The translations under genes were made by a program, and so were the position numbers. From contig JBFXCU010000039.1 of the NCBI GenBank assembly GCA_050181835.1, positions 1 to 10,576 on the forward strand: 10,576 nt of DNA, in the 5' to 3' direction. The notes below the pieces were generated by a model. The model was not told the origin of the DNA. It searched no databases and worked only from the letters and a program-made list of their open reading frames with translations. Source of the stretch: CAILZL01 sp050181835 (GTDB lineage Bacteria > Pseudomonadota > Gammaproteobacteria > Steroidobacterales > Steroidobacteraceae). Shown one piece after another: positions 1 to 6,660 of the stretch. Position 1 is the stretch's first letter; each line of letters begins with the position of its first letter.

Positions 1-1172
1 AAGTCGGAGATACCCTCTATGATGACCAGGTAACAGGCCTGCATGCCCGCCGTACCGGCAAGAGAATTTCCTACTATCTATATTTCCGCACGCAATCGCG
101 TTTAGAGCGCCGCCCAAAGGTGGGAGATCACGGGGTTATCACCCTACCACAAGCAAGGGAGATCGCTCGCAAATGGCTTCTAATGAACTCACAGGGCCTA
201 TCCGTTAAGCCAGGGGTAACATCCGCCGATAAATTGACATTGGCTGATCTGCATGAAAAATGGCAAAAAGAACACAAACCTAAACTAAAGCGGGGATCCC
301 AAATGGCTATGGAAGGATACTGGCAAAGGAACATTCTGCCAGTGCTCGGCAAGCATAGGGTTTCAACCATTGAACGGCGGCCCATCGCTGAAATGCTTGA
401 GAAAATTGCGGAGACTCGCCCTACCACCGCCAACCGCGTTCAGGCCTTATTAAGCAAAGCCCTGTCACTGGCTGAAAGCTGGGAGATGCGGCCACCCAAA
501 TCAAACCCATGCAGCACTATTCCCCGGAGAAAGGAAAGCAAACGGCAGCGCCACCTAAGCCTCGACGAACTGCAACGCTTTGGCGCAGTCCTAACGGCTT
601 GGGATAATGGAAACGATTGGCAGCGGCGCGCCAGCGCCTTCTATCGGCTCTTGCTCTTAACCGGCGCTCGAAAGAATGAGATTGCCACGGCGAAACGGGA
701 GTGGATAGATTTTGAAAATCGTTTATTGCGTTTGCCGGATAGCAAAACCGGTAAGAAAGAAATACCGCTTTCTATGCCAGCACTCGCAAGAATCCGGGTA
801 ATGATCGAAGAATGCCCAAAAAGCGAATGGTTATGCCCGGGCCGCCATCCTTATGCGCCAATAAAAAATGATTGGAATACCTGGAAGGCCATCATGAAGG
901 AATCGGGTATTAAGGATTTCAGGATTCACGATCTGCGCCACAGCTTTGCCAGCATAGCCTTATCTTATGGTATTGATCTCATGCAAATTGGTCAAATCTT
1001 AGGGCACCGTGATTCTTCCTGCACCGAAAGATATACCCATTTAATGGATCACAAGAGAAGCGAATCTGTTAACGCTATCTCCGGCACCATCGAGCGGTTG
1101 ATGCTCCCTGCCCCCGTCATCGTTGGGGCAAATATTTTGGCAGAGGCAAAGATACCGGCCATTGTGAGCTAG
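1..1172 (+). CDS. int: Tyrosine recombinase / phage integrase, 5' end outside window
   Basis: Site-specific recombinase that would integrate and excise the phage genome. The frame is open from the left edge (first full codon at 3), giving 389 residues here. A GTG at 120 is not the real start, because the residues before it belong to the protein: the first 60 or so match the arm-type DNA-binding domain of P4-like integrases (a TGLHARRTGKR stretch, then GDHGVITLPQAREIARK). A core-binding SAM-like domain follows at about residues 80-165. The catalytic domain has the expected residues: Arg at codon 669 (LLLTGARKNEI), Lys at 744 (DSKTGK), His and Arg at 927 and 936 (HDLRHS), His at 1005 (LGHRDSS) and the nucleophile Tyr at 1032 (ERYTH). 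All are intact, so the enzyme looks functional. It converges on the late operon and its last 132 bases overlap the antisense spanin gene. Integrases of this type often lie next to their att site, which would be left of the window (inference). Confidence 0.95.
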   Translation, partial: VGDTLYDDQVTGLHARRTGKRISYYLYFRTQSRLERRPKVGDHGVITLPQAREIARKWLLMNSQGLSVKPGVTSADKLTLADLHEKWQKEHKPKLKRGSQMAMEGYWQRNILPVLGKHRVSTIERRPIAEMLEKIAETRPTTANRVQALLSKALSLAESWEMRPPKSNPCSTIPRRKESKRQRHLSLDELQRFGAVLTAWDNGNDWQRRASAFYRLLLLTGARKNEIATAKREWIDFENRLLRLPDSKTGKKEIPLSMPALARIRVMIEECPKSEWLCPGRHPYAPIKNDWNTWKAIMKESGIKDFRIHDLRHSFASIALSYGIDLMQIGQILGHRDSSCTERYTHLMDHKRSESVNAISGTIERLMLPAPVIVGANILAEAKIPAIVS

Positions 1173-1328
1173 AATTTGCGCACGGGTTTTCGCTGTATCC
1201 ATGGAACTATCAAAGATCGGTAAGGCAATAAGGCAAAAATCACTCGTCGTCTTGCCGCTCGAAACGCTTGCGCAAGCGGTTAGCATAGTCAGAATTAGGG
1301 TCAGCGCTAAGAGCTCGATCCACTTCAT
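1041..1328 (-). CDS. Rz1-like outer-membrane lipoprotein (o-spanin)
   Basis: Predicted o-spanin, an outer-membrane lipoprotein that fuses inner and outer membranes at lysis together with the i-spanin encoded around it. I chose ATG 1328 because GGAGAAGG lies just upstream (1332-1339); an in-frame ATG at 1343 adds only MWRRP. The 95-residue product starts MKWIE, has a hydrophobic signal helix and the lipobox LTAC with the lipidated Cys at residue 19, followed by Ala, which fits outer-membrane sorting. The mature part carries SDFCLIALPIF (residues 29-39), then ILAHN and a Cys-rich LCLC end, a pattern I recognise from short Rz1-like proteins of alphaproteobacterial phages. Those usually stop near this last Cys (residue 63 here). 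This one runs 32 residues further, antisense to the integrase 3' end, so the tail may be non-conserved. The start lies within the Rz-like gene in another frame, overlapping it by 89 bases. Confidence 0.8.
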   Translation of the reverse strand: MKWIELLALTLILTMLTACASVSSGKTTSDFCLIALPIFDSSMDTAKTRAQILAHNGRYLCLCQNICPNDDGGREHQPLDGAGDSVNRFASLVIH

Positions 1329-1476
1329 GGGCCTTCTCCACATTCGCTAGAGTGAGAGCTAGGCCGTCCGCGATAGTCTTAGCTTTGCCGAGCTCGATAA
1401 GTTGACGGTTGCCAAGAAACATTGCTAATTCAGCAACCGCCTTCAAAACAGCCGTAATAAGGCCAAGCCAGGCCAT
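1240..1476 (-). CDS. Rz-like inner-membrane spanin subunit (i-spanin candidate)
   Basis: A 78-residue protein with an N-terminal, weakly hydrophobic helix (residues 2-22, AWLGLITAV then a Leu/Ala-rich stretch with one Lys and one Glu) and a charged helical remainder ending DPNSDYANRLRKRFERQDDE. The layout, one N-terminal anchor followed by a periplasmic helix, fits an i-spanin that would pair with the lipoprotein encoded inside it. Short proteins of similar shape, ending in a DP...LR..F.R motif, are common beside Rz1-like genes in alphaproteobacterial phages (from memory of the family). The start ATG 1476 lies 5 bases after the stop of the upstream 57-residue gene and has only a weak ribosome site, so translation is probably coupled. 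The transmembrane character is marginal, so the i-spanin assignment rests largely on position and the nested partner. Confidence 0.7.
   Translation of the reverse strand: MAWLGLITAVLKAVAELAMFLGNRQLIELGKAKTIADGLALTLANVEKAHEVDRALSADPNSDYANRLRKRFERQDDE
1332..1339 (-). promoter_or_regulatory. Ribosome binding site for the o-spanin gene
   Basis: GGAGAAGG on the minus strand, with the GGAG core 7 bases before ATG 1328. It lies inside the coding sequence of the Rz-like gene and supports 1328 over 1343 as the start of the nested lipoprotein gene. Confidence 0.6.
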
Positions 1477-1481
1477 TGGCT

Positions 1482-1655
1482 TTAGGAGGGTGTGCGCTTA
1501 TTGAAAATCGAAAACATTTCCAGGAAGCGGATCACCTTGCCAAGGATTTCGTCGTCCTTGGTCGAAGGGGTCAAAACCACAATCATCGAGGCAGCCGTAA
1601 TAACGGCTCCGATAGCAGCCAATACTTCGGTATAGTGCTCAAATAACCAATTCAT
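1482..1655 (-). CDS. 57-residue single-helix membrane protein of the lysis cassette
   Basis: A small gene with ATG at 1655 and TAA at 1484-1482. The product begins MNWLFEHYTEVLAAIGAV. It has one membrane helix (about residues 10-30, Ala/Ile/Val-rich), then TPSTKDDEILGKV and an amphipathic tail ending FNKRTPS. The TPxxKDDE motif just after the helix recurs in small membrane proteins of marine and alphaproteobacterial phages (family recollection, not searched). GAGGG at 1660-1664 overlaps the endolysin stop and sits 4 bases before the ATG, so it should be expressed with the endolysin. Lying between endolysin and spanins, it could be a second holin, an antiholin or another lysis accessory. The sequence does not decide which. 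Confidence 0.75.
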   Translation of the reverse strand: MNWLFEHYTEVLAAIGAVITAASMIVVLTPSTKDDEILGKVIRFLEMFSIFNKRTPS

Positions 1656-1659
1656 AGTG

Positions 1660-1664
1660 CCCTC
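1660..1664 (-). promoter_or_regulatory. Ribosome binding site for the 57-residue gene
   Basis: GAGGG on the minus strand, 4 bases before ATG 1655 and overlapping the TGA stop of the endolysin (1663-1665). It supports a real short gene at this place. Confidence 0.5.
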
Positions 1665-2124
1665 ACTTTACGGTGTTATAGAAAGCGTGTTTGCCAATGA
1701 TCACCGCAGGCTCGTGATCTGCCTCCCCAGGTTTTTTCCAGGAAGGCGGAAAACCATCGCTCAACACATGGTAATGGGTCGAGCCTTTGGTGTTATCGAC
1801 AAGCAATCCTGCAATTGCAACCTTAGCGACAGCAATGCACTCATTGAAAAATAGATCGGTGCCCTTAACGGCCAGGATTTTCTCCCGGTTCGGATCATTA
1901 TTATTCCAGCAAGAAAACTGCCATGGCCGCAAACAAGTTGCTTCCAGCGTTATCCCATTGCCAAATAGGTGTGAAAATTGATGGGCCGGGCGTTCCTTTT
2001 TAATCGCCTGGACTTTCCGAAAACGATTGAGAATCACATTGGCCACGGCAACTTTGCCCTCGATGTTTTCACCCCGGGCTTCGCCGTAAATAGTGCGGGC
2101 CAGAATATCTAAATCTTTACTCAC
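1663..2124 (-). CDS. Endolysin: SleB-type cell wall hydrolase
   Basis: Peptidoglycan hydrolase of the SleB / Hydrolase_2 family, the phage endolysin. The 153 residues carry the family hallmarks: YGEARGE at 13-19, with Glu15 the expected catalytic acid, RPWQFSCWN at 66-74, and THYH at 116-119, followed by the typical GxHAFY-like end (GKHAFYN, 144-150). The length matches a single-domain enzyme. There is no signal peptide or membrane helix, so it should build up in the cytoplasm and need the holin encoded just upstream to reach the wall. The start is GTG 2124, overlapping the last 8 bases of the holin gene, with only a weak ribosome site; the residues straight after it (DILARTIYGEARGE) are already family-like, so no other start is needed. 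In SleB relatives this fold cleaves the glycan strand; the exact bond here is not known. Confidence 0.92.
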   Translation of the reverse strand: MSKDLDILARTIYGEARGENIEGKVAVANVILNRFRKVQAIKKERPAHQFSHLFGNGITLEATCLRPWQFSCWNNNDPNREKILAVKGTDLFFNECIAVAKVAIAGLLVDNTKGSTHYHVLSDGFPPSWKKPGEADHEPAVIIGKHAFYNTVK

Positions 2125-2359
2125 GATTCCGCCAGAATCGATAAAGTTTTACAGCGTCATGGACAAGCCGGATTGCCACTACCACGCAAGCCAATATAAC
2201 CGTAATTGCCTGGGCGAAAGTAGCCACATCAGTAAGCTGTGAAATTAGCAGGCCTGTCCCGCCAATTGTATAGCTGGTTGCGCTGTCAATGGTTTGCTGT
2301 TTCATAGATTCCCTCGTCCGCACGAATGCTGCCGATTTTGATGCAAATATTCTATGCAC
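2117..2359 (-). CDS. Class II-type phage holin
   Basis: Small membrane protein in the position of T7 gp17.5, directly after the tail fibre and before the endolysin. It has two candidate membrane segments (YTIGGTGLLIS through FAQAI, and ITVILACVVVAIRL) and a charged tail, KLYRFWRNRE, an architecture like the T7-type class II holins. It should form inner-membrane lesions that release the endolysin. The start is uncertain. ATG 2374 overlaps the tail-fibre stop (TAATG) and gives 85 residues. GTG 2359 follows a strong AAGGAGG by 5 bases and gives 80. ATG 2305 follows GAGGGA by 4 bases and gives 62, beginning MKQQTIDS, the length most like known holins. I give GTG 2359 as the best-supported first start and note that 2305 may also be used. 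Confidence 0.75.
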   Translation of the reverse strand: MHRIFASKSAAFVRTRESMKQQTIDSATSYTIGGTGLLISQLTDVATFAQAITVILACVVVAIRLVHDAVKLYRFWRNRE

Positions 2360-2364
2360 ATCAA

Positions 2365-2371
2365 CCTCCTT
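2365..2371 (-). promoter_or_regulatory. Strong Shine-Dalgarno (AAGGAGG) for the holin gene
   Basis: AAGGAGG on the minus strand begins right after the ATG at 2374, so it cannot serve that ATG. It sits 5 bases before GTG 2359 in the same frame, the reason for preferring 2359. It also lies 4 bases before an out-of-frame ATG at 2361, which opens only 19 codons. Confidence 0.6.
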
Positions 2372-2373
2372 CA

Positions 2374-4128
2374 TTAGCTGTTTTTCAGACCGTAATATTC
2401 CGCTTCGCCTGTTATATTTCCAGGGTTGAGGTAAAATCTAACCGCGTCGATAATGTTTGCTGCAATCGAATAGCTCCCTGCACCGGAAATAGATTTGCCA
2501 TTCGGGCCATTCAATGAGCCAACGAAAGTAAAGCTTTTATGCCTTGAAGTTGATCTAACGTCGTGTAACGTGATTTCTAGATCTACCACATTCGTGGCGC
2601 TATTTTCAACGCCAACAAATAATTCAATGGTGGTTTGATTAGGAAAGCCTGTCTCGGTAACTGTAGGTATTGTTTGATAATCCGCCGTGCGCCGCACGAA
2701 GTAATAATTGGCGTTTGAAACATAGCTAGAGCCATTGTTTGCGCTGAATCGCATATAAAGTCCGGTGCCAGCGCCAGCAGGCGATCTAACCCCTCTCAAG
2801 AAAATCTTTATGGTTTCATAGGCCGAAGTAAAACCAGCCGTGATATCGAGAGTGGCTTGATTGGTGACGGAAACCTTCCCCAAGCGCACATAGGAGCCGC
2901 CTGGAAGATTAGTTAGCTGGCTGCCATCAACAGCCGGAAGCTTTGCGCTGCCGTCAAGCTTCACCAGGTTGCCAGCCGAAGTGCCAACGCCGCTCGCCAG
3001 TTTGGCATCGGTAACGTTCGCATCCAGGATCTTAGCGGTCGTAACTGCGTTGGCTCCCAGCTTATCCGCCGTTACCGCGCCGTCATTGATTTTCGCCGTA
3101 GTGACATTTGCATCCAGGATCTTCGCCGTGGTGACGGCATTATCGCCAATTTTACCAGCCGTTACCGCGCCATCATTGATCTTCGCCGTGGTGACGGCAT
3201 TATTAGCAATCTTGACCGTGGTAACTGTATTGTCGGAGGGTGTGCCAATTGGCAATGTTCCCCCGATTTCAACCTCAATATTATCGGTGCCAGAATTCGG
3301 CGCGCTTGCGAAAGCGAGCGTAGTGCCGGTTACGCTGTAGGTGTTTTTTTGCTGATATTCGCCATCAACATAAACCCTGGTATTGTTTTCATTGCCGGGA
3401 TCAATGGTAAGAGTGAAGTCTGTTTGTGATCCTGTGCCGCTAAAGCGGTTGATTGTCGGCTCAATCGCCAGGCCATCAACAGCAGCAAGCACGTCATTGG
3501 CAGCCGATGTGGCGGCAGCAGCCGAAGCAGCAGCCGAACTCTCTGAAATAGCGGCAGCGGCAGCCGAAGCAGCGGCAGCGGCAGCCGAAGATGTTGAAGA
3601 AGTAACTGCGCTTTCAATCTGTGAAACAGTTAGGGTCGTAATAGTCATGTCGCCATCGGCATCAAACGCTAGGATTTTATTGGCCCTAGTGGCGGCGGCA
3701 GGTAAAGTAGTAATGATAGTGCTTGGATCGGTATCGGGCACGGTAAGCGCGCGCGCCATCCTCCGTTCTTGCTGTTGTAAAATTGCAAATATTTTATCGA
3801 GATCGGTGTTCAGCGATGTGATATTGAATGGGCCGCTGATAGGAAAATCGTCGCTTCGTTCGCTTGGAACATCCCGTAAAATCGTGATCGTCGTGTTGGT
3901 GACGCTAGAATCTAAAACCACCTGCCCGCCAGCAAAACCACCAGTCGTTCCAGCGTTCCCTGTTATGATGTAATCTTCGGAGCTTATAAGCAGAGCGCCG
4001 TTATAAACTTTGATATCGGTCGAAGAAAAAAATGTAAAAGGAATGACGAACGTGTCATCGGGAGTACCGCCGACAGCGTATTGGACAATAGGATCTTCAT
4101 CAGGAATTATGACATGCGGATCGGGCAT
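2374..4128 (-). CDS. Tail fibre with T7 gp17-like N-terminal domain
   Basis: Receptor-binding tail fibre, 584 residues. Residues about 15-130 match the T7 gp17 N-terminal domain that attaches the fibre to the tail (FVIPFTFFSSTDIKVYNG, DYIITGN, ITILRDVPSERSDDF, then a Leu/Gln-rich helix ending RRMARALTVPD). Residues 174-213 are an Ala/Ser-rich stretch, probably a helical trimeric shaft. Residues 228-292 form a second beta-rich module (FSGTGSQTDFTL, TRVYVDGEYQQ, LAFASAP). Eight decapeptide repeats of the type NAVTTAKI-xD occupy 299-378. The C-terminal part (412-584) is a separate beta-rich domain ending AEYYGLKNS and is probably the host-contact tip; I do not see an enzymatic motif or an autocleaving chaperone. 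AGGAGG at 4137-4142 marks the start. The stop overlaps the ATG at 2374 by one base. Confidence 0.92.
   Translation of the reverse strand: MPDPHVIIPDEDPIVQYAVGGTPDDTFVIPFTFFSSTDIKVYNGALLISSEDYIITGNAGTTGGFAGGQVVLDSSVTNTTITILRDVPSERSDDFPISGPFNITSLNTDLDKIFAILQQQERRMARALTVPDTDPSTIITTLPAAATRANKILAFDADGDMTITTLTVSQIESAVTSSTSSAAAAAASAAAAAISESSAAASAAAATSAANDVLAAVDGLAIEPTINRFSGTGSQTDFTLTIDPGNENNTRVYVDGEYQQKNTYSVTGTTLAFASAPNSGTDNIEVEIGGTLPIGTPSDNTVTTVKIANNAVTTAKINDGAVTAGKIGDNAVTTAKILDANVTTAKINDGAVTADKLGANAVTTAKILDANVTDAKLASGVGTSAGNLVKLDGSAKLPAVDGSQLTNLPGGSYVRLGKVSVTNQATLDITAGFTSAYETIKIFLRGVRSPAGAGTGLYMRFSANNGSSYVSNANYYFVRRTADYQTIPTVTETGFPNQTTIELFVGVENSATNVVDLEITLHDVRSTSRHKSFTFVGSLNGPNGKSISGAGSYSIAANIIDAVRFYLNPGNITGEAEYYGLKNS
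2995..3234 (-). repeat. Eight in-frame 30-bp repeats in the tail fibre
   Basis: This block encodes eight decapeptides of the form (N/D)(A/G/N)(A/N)VTT(A/V)K(I/L) plus linker. A higher-order pattern is visible: three units (3088-3177) are repeated as the next three (2998-3087), so matches recur at 90-bp spacing. For example, catccaggatctt occurs at 3021 and 3111, and gttaccgcgcc at 3071 and 3161. A further near-identical tract of 23 bases starts at 3121 and again at 3181. Repeats of this kind form the extended shaft of many phage fibres. Confidence 0.85.
3490..3609 (-). repeat. Ala/Ser-rich low-complexity tract in the tail fibre
   Basis: About 40 residues, nearly all Ala or Ser, coded by GCC/GCT/GCA and TCG/TCA runs that read as gcagc/ggcag repeats on the plus strand. 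It separates the tail-attachment domain from the distal modules. The repetitiveness also opens long but meaningless frames on both strands. Confidence 0.7.
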
Positions 4129-4185
4129 CCGGCGAGCCTCCTAGCATGGGAGAATCACCGCCTATTTCCTATTTCTCAATGCACA
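4129..4185 (-). other. 57-bp spacer ahead of the tail fibre
   Basis: The only intergenic gap longer than 50 bases within the operon. It carries a short tandem-like AAATAGG-AAATAGG motif (minus strand) and the fibre ribosome site. I see no convincing sigma70 promoter or terminator hairpin. A phage-polymerase promoter here cannot be excluded from a single copy. Confidence 0.4.
4137..4142 (-). promoter_or_regulatory. Ribosome binding site for the tail fibre
   Basis: AGGAGG, a perfect Shine-Dalgarno core, 8 bases before ATG 4128. It is among the strongest sites in the window, fitting a structural protein needed in several copies and translated independently of the gene before it. Confidence 0.75.
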
Positions 4186-6660
4186 TCATTGCCCTACCGC
4201 AGCGCCAACATCAGGCGCTCTATCCGGCTCTGTCTTACCCGGCCTCCACCAATAGCGTTGCTTGCGTTCTTTCATAGCCTTTTTCTCTTGCTGGCGAAGG
4301 CGCTGGTAGGCTTTGGGGTCAAGGCGCATATCAAGCTGATCCAAAACCATGCGCTGGAATGCTAATCCCCAATACCAGAATTTTCCTCCTGGCATATATT
4401 TTCCGGCAAAACGAAATGCTTCTTGTGAGAAATTTGTATCTTTTCCCTTCACTAGCTCTTGAACATTGCCCACAGTTAATTTGCTAACATCATCAAGAAA
4501 ATCAACAACCGGCCCAGCAAGAGAAGCCCAGAATCCTTTACCAAATCGGTTTTGATCTGAAAAAATAAAATCACCGAAAAGAGAAAGCCCGCCGCCCTGT
4601 AGGAACGCATTGCCCCAAAATCTTTGATCCGACATATCCATGGGATCACGCCCGCTTTGGATTTCCTTCGCTTGAAAGGCGAGGCCGCCAAAAATGGCGG
4701 ATCCGATCACAACGTTGGTAAACATTTTTGCTTTATTAAACCCGCCTACCCGTGAATTGACAGCGTTAAAAAGCTGCATATGCATTAAAGTTAATGGAAA
4801 ATTCTTGAATAAGCCGAAGCTGCGTAAAGCTTCGCCAGAAATTGTTCCTGGTTTGCCTTCGCCTAGAATTGCTGCTCTAACCCTCGGGCTTGATTCAATC
4901 ACGGCAATTCTTTGAAGGCTAAGCTCCATGTTTTGCAGCCGGGTGGCAGCTTCCATCCCAAGTTTTTCATCGGTCATGACTTTAAATGGATCCACGTATT
5001 TTGCACCGTTGTGTGCAACAAGCGGCTCGGCTTTCCTAATAACATCCCAATAATTGGATTCAATACCAAAACGGGAGAGCTCCGATTTTAGCTCGGCAGG
5101 AAGCTTATCAAAGCTGTTTGCTGATTGACGGTGCAGAAAGCTATAGAAATCCATACCAAAAACATTTTTCCCGCCTTGCGTCCATGGGGTAAGAAGGGTA
5201 GCGCGCATGGTGGTATCGGCCACACGCCGCGTCCATTCCGGCCCTGTCACATCACCAACAAAGCGGGCCAGGCCGCTGGCAGTCTGTGTCCAGCTATCCG
5301 CACCGAGCCCTAAATGTAAGGCAAGCTGCTGATCTTGTTTCATAGCCCCTTTAAGATTAAGCACTAAATTACCTAGGACTTTAGTTTCAGGCAGGCCAAC
5401 CATGCGGCGCGCAATTCGCTGTCCATTGAGATCTGTGATAGCGGAAAGAAACGCTCTTTGCAGCAATGCCCCGGAGAGCAAGTTTCGGCTACCGGCCAGC
5501 AATCCAGCGCCAAAGCTATTGACCGGAATAGAATTAGAGCCGGAGAGAGTTCCATAGGTAGTATCTATTGTATGCCCAAGCGTTTTTTGGTATTCGGAAG
5601 ATATATAGCCGCGCCAGTTTTTCGGAACAGGCTTTTTAGCGTTTTCAATGGCGATAAAATCTTTGAAGTAACGCACCATTGCCTTCGGATTTGGCCCGAA
5701 TTTCTGCATAAGACCAATATCCCGGCTCATGCTATGGACATATCCAATCATTACATTTAATGGATCTGCCACTCCGAATTTCTGATTATAAGCAATCCAA
5801 GCATCGCCATCCTTGAATTGCAACATTCTTGCATCCGACCGCCTGTTACCAACCGACCGGCCACCGAGAGCGCCAGGCGTTTTATCAATCATGCCATGTG
5901 TGCGGATCGTTTGATAGGTATCGCGCAAGAGCGTGCGCAGCTCGACATCCGAAAGCGGCTGGCCGGTATCGAAGTCAAGCATCTTATCCCGGTTAAGCAG
6001 CGGCATAATATCATCGATCCATTGATCCGGCGCCACACTGCCAATCTTCACTGGATCATGGATATGGGGCATTGCCCAATCGTCCTTCCATTTAATGGCG
6101 TCTCCCGAGTAGCGATTAAATTCTGTCCAAAGATATTTAGCCGCCGCCCGGAATCCTTCGGCCATTTCTTTTGCCGTTTCTATGCCGGTATTCTGCCCAT
6201 GCAACTCCCGCACCACATCATCCATGCCAGCGCGCGGACGGCGAATCCCGGCAATCCTGGGCCGGTATGTGCTTAAAAGATCATTCATCATTTTAAAAGC
6301 GCGATTTTGATGGATTTCTTGCAGATTTGATACGGGTGCGGATCTACTATTGCCACCCCAAGGATCCATATCCATTTCTGATAAAAGCCAACGATTTCCA
6401 TCTCCTTTGTATTGCGTCTTATTAGCCATAAGCTCGGCTTGACGGTTAAGCGCAATTTTGGTTTGCTTGGCTTTCCGGGACTTATCAGCGCTGATTGCTT
6501 GCAAAGCTTGCTTAGCGGCTATCTCTTCCGCTTGCTCCGGGTTCATGCCGCGCCGGTTTTTTTCTTCGTAGCGCCGCACCCGTTCTTCAATTTCTGCCGC
6601 TTGCTCTTTGCTAAGCTTGCCTGTTTCCACCTTGCCCCTGATACACTTGATTACGCTCAT
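4186..6660 (-). CDS. Large internal/ejected virion protein (824 aa)
   Basis: Predicted structural protein, by position the last of three large virion proteins upstream of the tail fibre, roughly where T7 places gp16. ATG 6660 overlaps the previous stop (ATGA) and has AGAAGGA 8 bases upstream; an in-frame ATG at 6681 adds MCRRNLV but would lie deeper inside the previous gene. The N-terminus (residues 10-75) is charged and helical. No enzymatic motif is apparent. There are hydrophobic Gly/Ala-rich segments near residues 380-405 (GAGLLAGSRNLLSGALL) and 648-663 (VVIGSAIFGGLAF). The C-terminus has the conserved-looking RYWWRPGKTEPDRAPD (residues 802-817), which I associate with very large phage virion proteins of unknown function in proteobacterial phages. 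A role in the ejection apparatus is inferred from context. Confidence 0.75.
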   Translation of the reverse strand: MSVIKCIRGKVETGKLSKEQAAEIEERVRRYEEKNRRGMNPEQAEEIAAKQALQAISADKSRKAKQTKIALNRQAELMANKTQYKGDGNRWLLSEMDMDPWGGNSRSAPVSNLQEIHQNRAFKMMNDLLSTYRPRIAGIRRPRAGMDDVVRELHGQNTGIETAKEMAEGFRAAAKYLWTEFNRYSGDAIKWKDDWAMPHIHDPVKIGSVAPDQWIDDIMPLLNRDKMLDFDTGQPLSDVELRTLLRDTYQTIRTHGMIDKTPGALGGRSVGNRRSDARMLQFKDGDAWIAYNQKFGVADPLNVMIGYVHSMSRDIGLMQKFGPNPKAMVRYFKDFIAIENAKKPVPKNWRGYISSEYQKTLGHTIDTTYGTLSGSNSIPVNSFGAGLLAGSRNLLSGALLQRAFLSAITDLNGQRIARRMVGLPETKVLGNLVLNLKGAMKQDQQLALHLGLGADSWTQTASGLARFVGDVTGPEWTRRVADTTMRATLLTPWTQGGKNVFGMDFYSFLHRQSANSFDKLPAELKSELSRFGIESNYWDVIRKAEPLVAHNGAKYVDPFKVMTDEKLGMEAATRLQNMELSLQRIAVIESSPRVRAAILGEGKPGTISGEALRSFGLFKNFPLTLMHMQLFNAVNSRVGGFNKAKMFTNVVIGSAIFGGLAFQAKEIQSGRDPMDMSDQRFWGNAFLQGGGLSLFGDFIFSDQNRFGKGFWASLAGPVVDFLDDVSKLTVGNVQELVKGKDTNFSQEAFRFAGKYMPGGKFWYWGLAFQRMVLDQLDMRLDPKAYQRLRQQEKKAMKERKQRYWWRPGKTEPDRAPDVGAAVGQ

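Noticed and set aside
120..122. GTG as the integrase start
   Set aside because: The same frame is open to the window edge, and codons 3-119 encode typical arm-binding domain sequence, so the gene begins outside.
128..433. Minus-strand frame of 101 codons across the integrase
   Set aside because: It opposes conserved integrase sequence (arm-binding and core-binding domains) and has no recognisable protein features.
1173..1240. Possible bidirectional terminator between int and the lysis genes
   Set aside because: I could not find a stem with a T-run on either strand. The stretch is coding sequence for the o-spanin.
3330..3617. Leu/Pro-rich minus-strand frame within the tail fibre
   Set aside because: Out-of-frame reading of the repetitive Ala/Ser tract; its composition is an artefact of the gcagc repeats.
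3383..3973. Long plus-strand frame rich in Ala, antisense to the tail fibre
   Set aside because: It is the mirror of the Ala/Ser-rich and Thr/Val-rich fibre sequence. Low-complexity codons open several frames here, no ribosome site precedes it, and the minus-strand fibre has clear domains.
4129..4185. Possible promoter or terminator in the spacer before the tail fibre
   Set aside because: The AAATAGG pair has no matching -10/-35 partner and no hairpin is visible; only the ribosome site is supported.
5818..6276. Plus-strand frame of 152 codons opposite the 824-residue virion protein
   Set aside because: Composition is typical of an antisense shadow, and it has no ribosome site and no domain.
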